Source of the DNA: Caulochytrium protostelioides | Lineage: Eukaryota > Chytridiomycota > Caulochytriomycetes > Caulochytriales > Caulochytriaceae | Reading direction: 5' to 3' | Length of the DNA stretch: 64,000 nucleotides | Assembly: GCA_003615045.1 (NCBI GenBank) | Contig: ML014130.1 | Location: forward strand, 62,001-126,000 | Shown here: in pieces, positions 62,453 to 64,000 of the stretch | How positions within the stretch are numbered: position 1 is the first letter of the stretch | Layout: every line of letters starts with the position of its first letter | Position numbers and translations under genes: made by a program | Notes under the pieces: generated by a model | Told to the model about the DNA's origin: nothing | What the model saw: the letters and a program-made list of their open reading frames with translations, nothing else | The model's database searches: none

Positions 62453-63279
62453 TCAGCAAGGCGTAGGAGCATGAAGCACATCGGCGAGTTGAATGTAATC
62501 CGCGACGGCTTGCTGGGATACGGCATTGTCCCAGTTCCAGTGGGTCCAGCTGGTCAGCGGTTCGACAGACCGCAGCTGGGGATACTTGCGGGACCGCGGG
62601 GTTGATGCATTGTGGTCCTCCTCGTCAGACCCGGAGCTCTCGGCGTCCGAATCGTACGGCGGCAAGGGAACCGCTTCCCCGATGAAGGCTGTTCGCGTAG
62701 CGCCACCGCCAAATTTCGCAACATGTAGGCCAGAGATCACATTCGATGAGAATCATGGCATATTCCGACGCGTCCGTCAAGTATGCGACCGCATACGAAA
62801 AGTACAAAAACACCACACCACAACAAACAAACACATCCGGTAGACGGTGAGTCCAAAAGCTTGTCTATGCCTCGTGGAGGAGCATGGCCGGAACCATGCG
62901 CGCGAGTTTTTTCAGCTAAGACGAAGCACGACCAGTAACGACCAGTAACGACCAGCCGCAAAAATGCGGTGTGAACTGTACCTTGATGGCCCGGCGGAGC
63001 ATGCACGATGCGCCCTTCCAGGGCGCGTCCGCGGAACGCGGCACGGAGGGTGCCCACATGCGGCGGGACCTGGCCTTCGGACACGACGAACCACTCGTCA
63101 ACGGGGGCCGGGCCCGTGTGGTCGATCTGACACGGCAGGTGGTGCACATGAGTGATGGCGTCACGTGGTAACAGCGGCCACGCCTCGGCCGGCGTCGTCG
63201 CGGGTTGAGCGGCTTCCCTTGCAGGCCCGATGACGTCGGCTTTCACAGCCACCGCCGCGGCATTGATTGTAGCGGACAT
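62453..63279 (-). CDS. RNASEH2C: RNASEH2C/Rnh203, ribonuclease H2 subunit C
   Basis: Two exons, 63279-62982 and 62688-62453, give 177 residues. The intron is 293 nt (GTACAG...GAACAG). Exon 1 has the family signature VHHLPCQIDHTGPAPVDEWF, LRAAFRGRALEGRIVHAPPG and H; exon 2 has an acidic Ser/Asp stretch and then VEPLTSWTHWNWDNAVSQQA, matching the family TYWNWD region, and ends LADVLHAPTPC. RNase H2 removes ribonucleotides and RNA:DNA hybrids in the nucleus; subunit C is structural with subunit B. The acceptor was chosen as the first AG after the last in-frame stop that restores the frame. The intron contains three copies of ACGACCAGTA. Confidence 0.85.
62928..62957 (+). repeat. 10-bp tandem repeat inside the RNASEH2C intron
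   Basis: Nearly three perfect units of ACGACCAGTA lie about 25-55 bp inside the intron from its 5' end. On the transcribed strand they read TACTGGTCGT. Confidence 0.8.
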
Positions 63280-63699
63280 GTGGTCATGCGTAATTACGAG
63301 TCGTGCCGTGTGGTCGGCGTTTGCTTCTAGCCGGCGACCGGAGAACAACTGCAGGCACCCACACCGCAAAACGACGACTCGAGAATAGCTGCTGTGTAAG
63401 TTGTGATCTATGAGGGGTTGATTGGAGGGGTTGGATCTTGAGCAAGTATGCGGTATCGGCATGCGCAGGAGAGAATCGTCGGCCGACCATGAGACCATAT
63501 ACACTACAGCAATACACGTGGTGAGACTGACAAGGTTCGAGAAAAGCAACCGGTCGGGCTACTAGCTAGGTAAACACACGGGGCTGCGCCGGAGAGGGTC
63601 CAGAACAAAGTCCGCTTTCCGAGCCTCCAGCATCGGGTCAGAGAGGAAAGGAGGGAAAAAGGGGGACGGGAAGATCAGTCAGCCGGAGAAGAGCATGCA
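63280..63699. other. RNASEH2C upstream region
   Basis: About 420 bases lie between RNASEH2C and the stop of the next minus-strand gene. The frame continuing upstream of the RNASEH2C ATG has no better start. Nothing else was recognised. Confidence 0.4.
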
Positions 63700-64000
63700 T
63701 CAGGCTGCGCGGGATTTGCGCCGAGAGAGCGTGGAAGGTCGGGTCTTGGCGCGCGTGCGGGGGCGTGCACGCGTACGGGAGCGGGGGCGAGTAGCAGAGC
63801 GAGCAGCAGAAGCATCATGAAAGTCCGATTCGTCAGATGCATCGGACGTGGAGGAGTCCGAGAGATCGGACGATGCCGACGACGGTTCCAAAGTCTTGTG
63901 ATCGAGTGCATCGTCCTGCTCGACCATCGCATCGTCTTTCCCATCGTCGTCATCATCATCCTCATCGACACGTCTAGGGGGTTTGGCCCGGCGGCGGCCA
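63700..64000 (-). CDS. C-terminal part of an acidic/basic hydrophilic protein (runs off the window)
   Basis: The frame is open from the window edge to a TGA at 63700, about 99 residues. It begins with a basic RRRAKPPRR stretch and an acidic VDEDDDDDDGKDD block. A Ser/Asp-rich segment (SSASSDLSDSSTSDASDESD) follows, and the end is a basic Arg/Thr/Pro repeat tail (RPRSRTRARPRTRAKTRPS...RRKSRAA). Such alternating acidic and basic tails are common in nuclear, chromatin or nucleolar proteins. The gene itself cannot be named from the tail. The mixed-charge pattern in one frame, against noise in the others, supports coding. Confidence 0.5.
   Translation of the reverse strand, partial: GRRRAKPPRRVDEDDDDDDGKDDAMVEQDDALDHKTLEPSSASSDLSDSSTSDASDESDFHDASAARSATRPRSRTRARPRTRAKTRPSTLSRRKSRAA

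Overview
The window looks like nuclear DNA from a high-GC, compact fungal genome with few introns. Fungal families or fungal-style members are present: a Reg1-like PP1 regulator with the DUF1752 region, an Erv2-type sulfhydryl oxidase, a monofunctional Mtd1-type dehydrogenase and an Abp2-like DNA-binding protein. A Tubby-domain gene sits beside them, a family scarce in Dikarya. Together this suggests an early-diverging, possibly zoosporic (chytrid-like) fungus. That placement is inference. No rRNA, tRNA, CRISPR array, transposon or virus-like element was recognised.

Layout. Positions 1-11719 hold no recognisable gene; from about 7.9 kb this stretch becomes strongly T/C-rich on the + strand. 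From 11.7 kb the genes are dense: an Abp2-like giant protein (+), a WER-motif/Tubby fusion (+), SKP1 (-), a GPR107/Ptm1-type seven-TM protein (-), a P2-type cation ATPase (+), NAA30 (-), U1A/U2B'' (+), PEX12 (-), a VAP/MSP protein (+), MOG1 (+), ERV2 (-), MTD1 (-), MMS19 (+), RPF2 (-), two unrecognised minus-strand genes, an ABP1/drebrin-like actin-binding protein (-), a Reg1-like protein (-), RNASEH2C (-) and a partial acidic/basic protein running off the right edge (-). Convergent pairs are separated by only about 100-300 bp. Divergent pairs share GC-rich islands of 0.7-2.2 kb.

Introns were placed by hand from splice-site dinucleotides, reading frame and family conservation. Nine genes carry one or two introns of about 136-499 nt, mostly with GTAAG-, GTAAC- or GTA-type donors; the others read as one exon. 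The genes are unrelated housekeeping functions (splicing, ubiquitin ligase, Fe-S delivery, ribosome assembly, peroxisome import, N-terminal acetylation, folate metabolism, oxidative folding, Ran cycle, actin patch, RNA:DNA hybrid removal), not an operon or pathway cluster.

The most unusual items are the Sld2/RecQL4-type WER motif joined to a Tubby domain whose phosphoinositide-site lysine is changed, the Reg1-like protein with a probable membrane segment, the P2-type ATPase with a soluble N-terminal domain of about 230 residues, an Mtd1 with a presequence-like N-terminus, conserved folds interrupted by low-complexity inserts (NAA30, U1A/U2B'' RRM2), and the gene-free, strand-asymmetric first 11.7 kb.
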